50,993 bases of DNA from CAZOKH01 sp964580315 (GTDB lineage: Bacteria; Chloroflexota; Anaerolineae; Anaerolineales; Anaerolineaceae): positions 1-50,993 of the forward strand of contig CAZOKH010000014.1 of the NCBI GenBank assembly GCA_964580315.1, given 5' to 3'. Numbering within the stretch: position 1 is the first letter of the stretch; each line of letters starts with the position of its first letter. The translations under genes and the position numbers were made by a program. The notes beneath the pieces were generated by a model. It ran no database searches. It was not told where the DNA came from and worked only from the letters and a program-made list of their open reading frames with translations. Positions 50,008 through 50,993 of the stretch are shown piece by piece.

Positions 50008-50754
50008 ATGAAACTCAATTCCAAGATTCTGGCTGTGCTGATCGTGGTCATCCTGTTTGGCGGCATCGCCTTCACCACCCTGATGGGTTGGTGGGTTACC
50101 GAAACCTCCAAAGTCCCTGCCAAATACGCCGAAGGCGAAGCCGCCGGTGAATACAACCCGGCTGATATTCGCGGCTCATACACCTTTGGCGATATCAGCA
50201 CCGTGTTCGACATCCCCATTGAAGATTTGGCTGTTGCCTTCAACCTGCCCGCCGACCAGGACCCCGCCGCCGTGGCGCTCAAGACCCTGGAAGAAACCTA
50301 CGGCGAGCTGCCTGTTGAAATCGGCACGTCCTCGGTGCGCCTGTTCACAGCCTGGTACCTTGGCCTGCCGTATGAACCGGAGGACACCGAATACCTGCCG
50401 CTTGCCGCGTCAGATATCCTGCGCCAGAAAGGCAATTTGACCCCCGAACAACTGGCTTTTTTGGACACAAACTCAGTTGACCTGCTGGCTGTGAAACCGG
50501 CCGTGGATGAAACTGATACGCAGACCGATATAACCGTTGAAGAACATTCCACTGAAGAGCGCCTGGTAAGCGGCAAAACCACCTTCCAAAATCTTCTCGA
50601 CTGGGGCGTACCGCAAAGCGCCATCGAAGACATATTGGGCGGCAGCATGCCCGCCACGGCAACATCCATCAGAGATCATGCTTCAGCACAGGGATTGGAA
50701 TTTTCAACCCTGAAGGGCGCCCTTCAGGCTGAGGTGGATAAGGCTGCGCCGTAA
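50008..50754 (+). CDS. Membrane-anchored protein with two IRGxxT-type repeats
   Basis: A 248-residue protein with one N-terminal transmembrane helix (about 7-27) and an outward soluble part. Two helical modules begin IRGSYTFGDISTVFDIPIEDL (about 50) and VSGKTTFQNLLDWGVPQSAIEDIL (about 189); such modules also occur in or beside NapH-like ferredoxin proteins, as far as I remember. An acidic linker (about 155-185) joins them. The ATG at 50008 has AGGAGG eight bases before it, and the gene is coupled to the Fe-S gene, so it is probably its partner. Function unknown. Confidence 0.8.
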   Translation: MKLNSKILAVLIVVILFGGIAFTTLMGWWVTETSKVPAKYAEGEAAGEYNPADIRGSYTFGDISTVFDIPIEDLAVAFNLPADQDPAAVALKTLEETYGELPVEIGTSSVRLFTAWYLGLPYEPEDTEYLPLAASDILRQKGNLTPEQLAFLDTNSVDLLAVKPAVDETDTQTDITVEEHSTEERLVSGKTTFQNLLDWGVPQSAIEDILGGSMPATATSIRDHASAQGLEFSTLKGALQAEVDKAAP

Positions 50755-50770
50755 AAGACCAAGTAAGTTT

Positions 50771-50827
50771 GTTGTAGTAGCGACTTTAGTCGCTTTTTCT
50801 TTGAACGGCTGAAGCCGTTACTACAAC
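50771..50827. mobile_element. 57-bp MITE/REP-like element with terminal inverted repeats
   Basis: Terminal repeats GTTGTAGTA (50771-50779) and TACTACAAC (50819-50827) enclose two hairpins, AGCGAC-TTTA-GTCGCT (50779-50794) and AACGGCT-GA-AGCCGTT (50804-50819). The first hairpin followed by TTTTT (50794-50798) can also act as the terminator of the upstream gene. Confidence 0.75.
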
Positions 50828-50835
50828 AGGCATTC

Positions 50836-50873
50836 GTAGTCGCGCTTGCAGGAACGGCTAAAGCCGTTCCTAC
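50836..50873. repeat. Second REP-like unit related to the 57-bp element
   Basis: GTAG ... CTAC ends (50836, 50870) enclose a perfect GGAACGGCT/AGCCGTTCC hairpin (50851-50870). The AACGGCT core is shared with the preceding element. Confidence 0.7.
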
Positions 50874-50897
50874 ATTAATAACCCATATGTTATCTTC

Positions 50898-50930
50898 AGA
50901 CCTCGCGGGTTTTGAAAACCCGCGAGGTCT
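50898..50930. repeat. 33-bp near-perfect palindrome
   Basis: Arms of 16 bp (AGACCTCGCGGGTTTT at 50898-50913 and its complement at 50915-50930) around one central G. It lies in non-coding sequence next to the REP-like units and seems to be a further repeat family. 50931-50993 shows no feature. Confidence 0.75.
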
Positions 50931-50993
50931 CATGAACAGTCGTGTTTGTCCCGTAATTGGTAGGTTTTGAAAAAAGAGCAAGCTCGACGTAAT

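Noticed and set aside
50771..50930. CRISPR array
   Set aside because: The repeats are short palindromes of different sequence without regular spacers.

Overview
The window looks like a chromosomal segment of a Chloroflexota bacterium, most likely of the Anaerolineae type. This is inferred from gene content and style: a class E/D-like sortase, LysM proteins with Thr/Pro-rich stalks and C-terminal membrane anchors, a CAP-LysM protein, DUF951, a B3/4 protein, an FtsK with a short N-terminal membrane part, no outer-membrane genes, and near-leaderless starts behind TATAAT-like boxes. Gene density is high and most genes are housekeeping. There is no rRNA, tRNA, CRISPR array, prophage or intact insertion sequence.

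Layout. 1-5.4 kb: the 3' end of a giant secreted beta-helix protein, a terminator, then a sortase and a small membrane protein. 5.6-6.7 kb: a class V aminotransferase-like protein whose PLP lysine position is tyrosine. 6.7-14.75 kb (minus): a complete kdp potassium-uptake operon in the order small ORF-kdpF-kdpA-kdpB-kdpC-kdpD-kdpE, including two 30-residue membrane peptides that are easily missed. 15-17.4 kb: rpsB, tsf, pyrH. 17.5-21.4 kb (minus): degV, and an operon DUF951-glycosyltransferase-tsaE-tsaB-rimI. 21.5-27.5 kb: M50 protease, GIY-YIG protein, phosphoribosyltransferase, ogt, EamA transporter, era, YitT-like protein and a secreted protein of unknown function. 27.6-31.2 kb: adenosine deaminase, surE and two LysM envelope proteins. 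31.2-33.3 kb (minus): cysK-cysE behind a leader that looks like a cysteine-codon transcription attenuator. 33.4-46.6 kb: a multidomain protein ending in what appears to be a catalytically dead IS200/TnpA-like domain, then polA, a TPR protein, a B3/4 protein, an ECF sigma/anti-sigma pair, a NUDIX hydrolase and ftsK. 46.6-48.3 kb (minus): rsmE and rsmI separated by an intergenic repeat. 48.5-50.75 kb: a secreted ferritin-like DUF2202 protein, a NapH-like Fe-S membrane protein and a membrane-anchored protein, followed by REP/MITE-like palindromes to the window end.

Most noteworthy are the cysK leader (promoter, 15-codon peptide with two Cys codons, competing stems, terminator-like hairpin), the degenerate transposase-like domain fused to receiver-like and roadblock-like regions, the Lys-to-Tyr aminotransferase, two promoters that fire directly into long perfect hairpins, and the extra small ORF in the kdp operon. 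All functional calls rest on reading motifs by eye; no database search was run.
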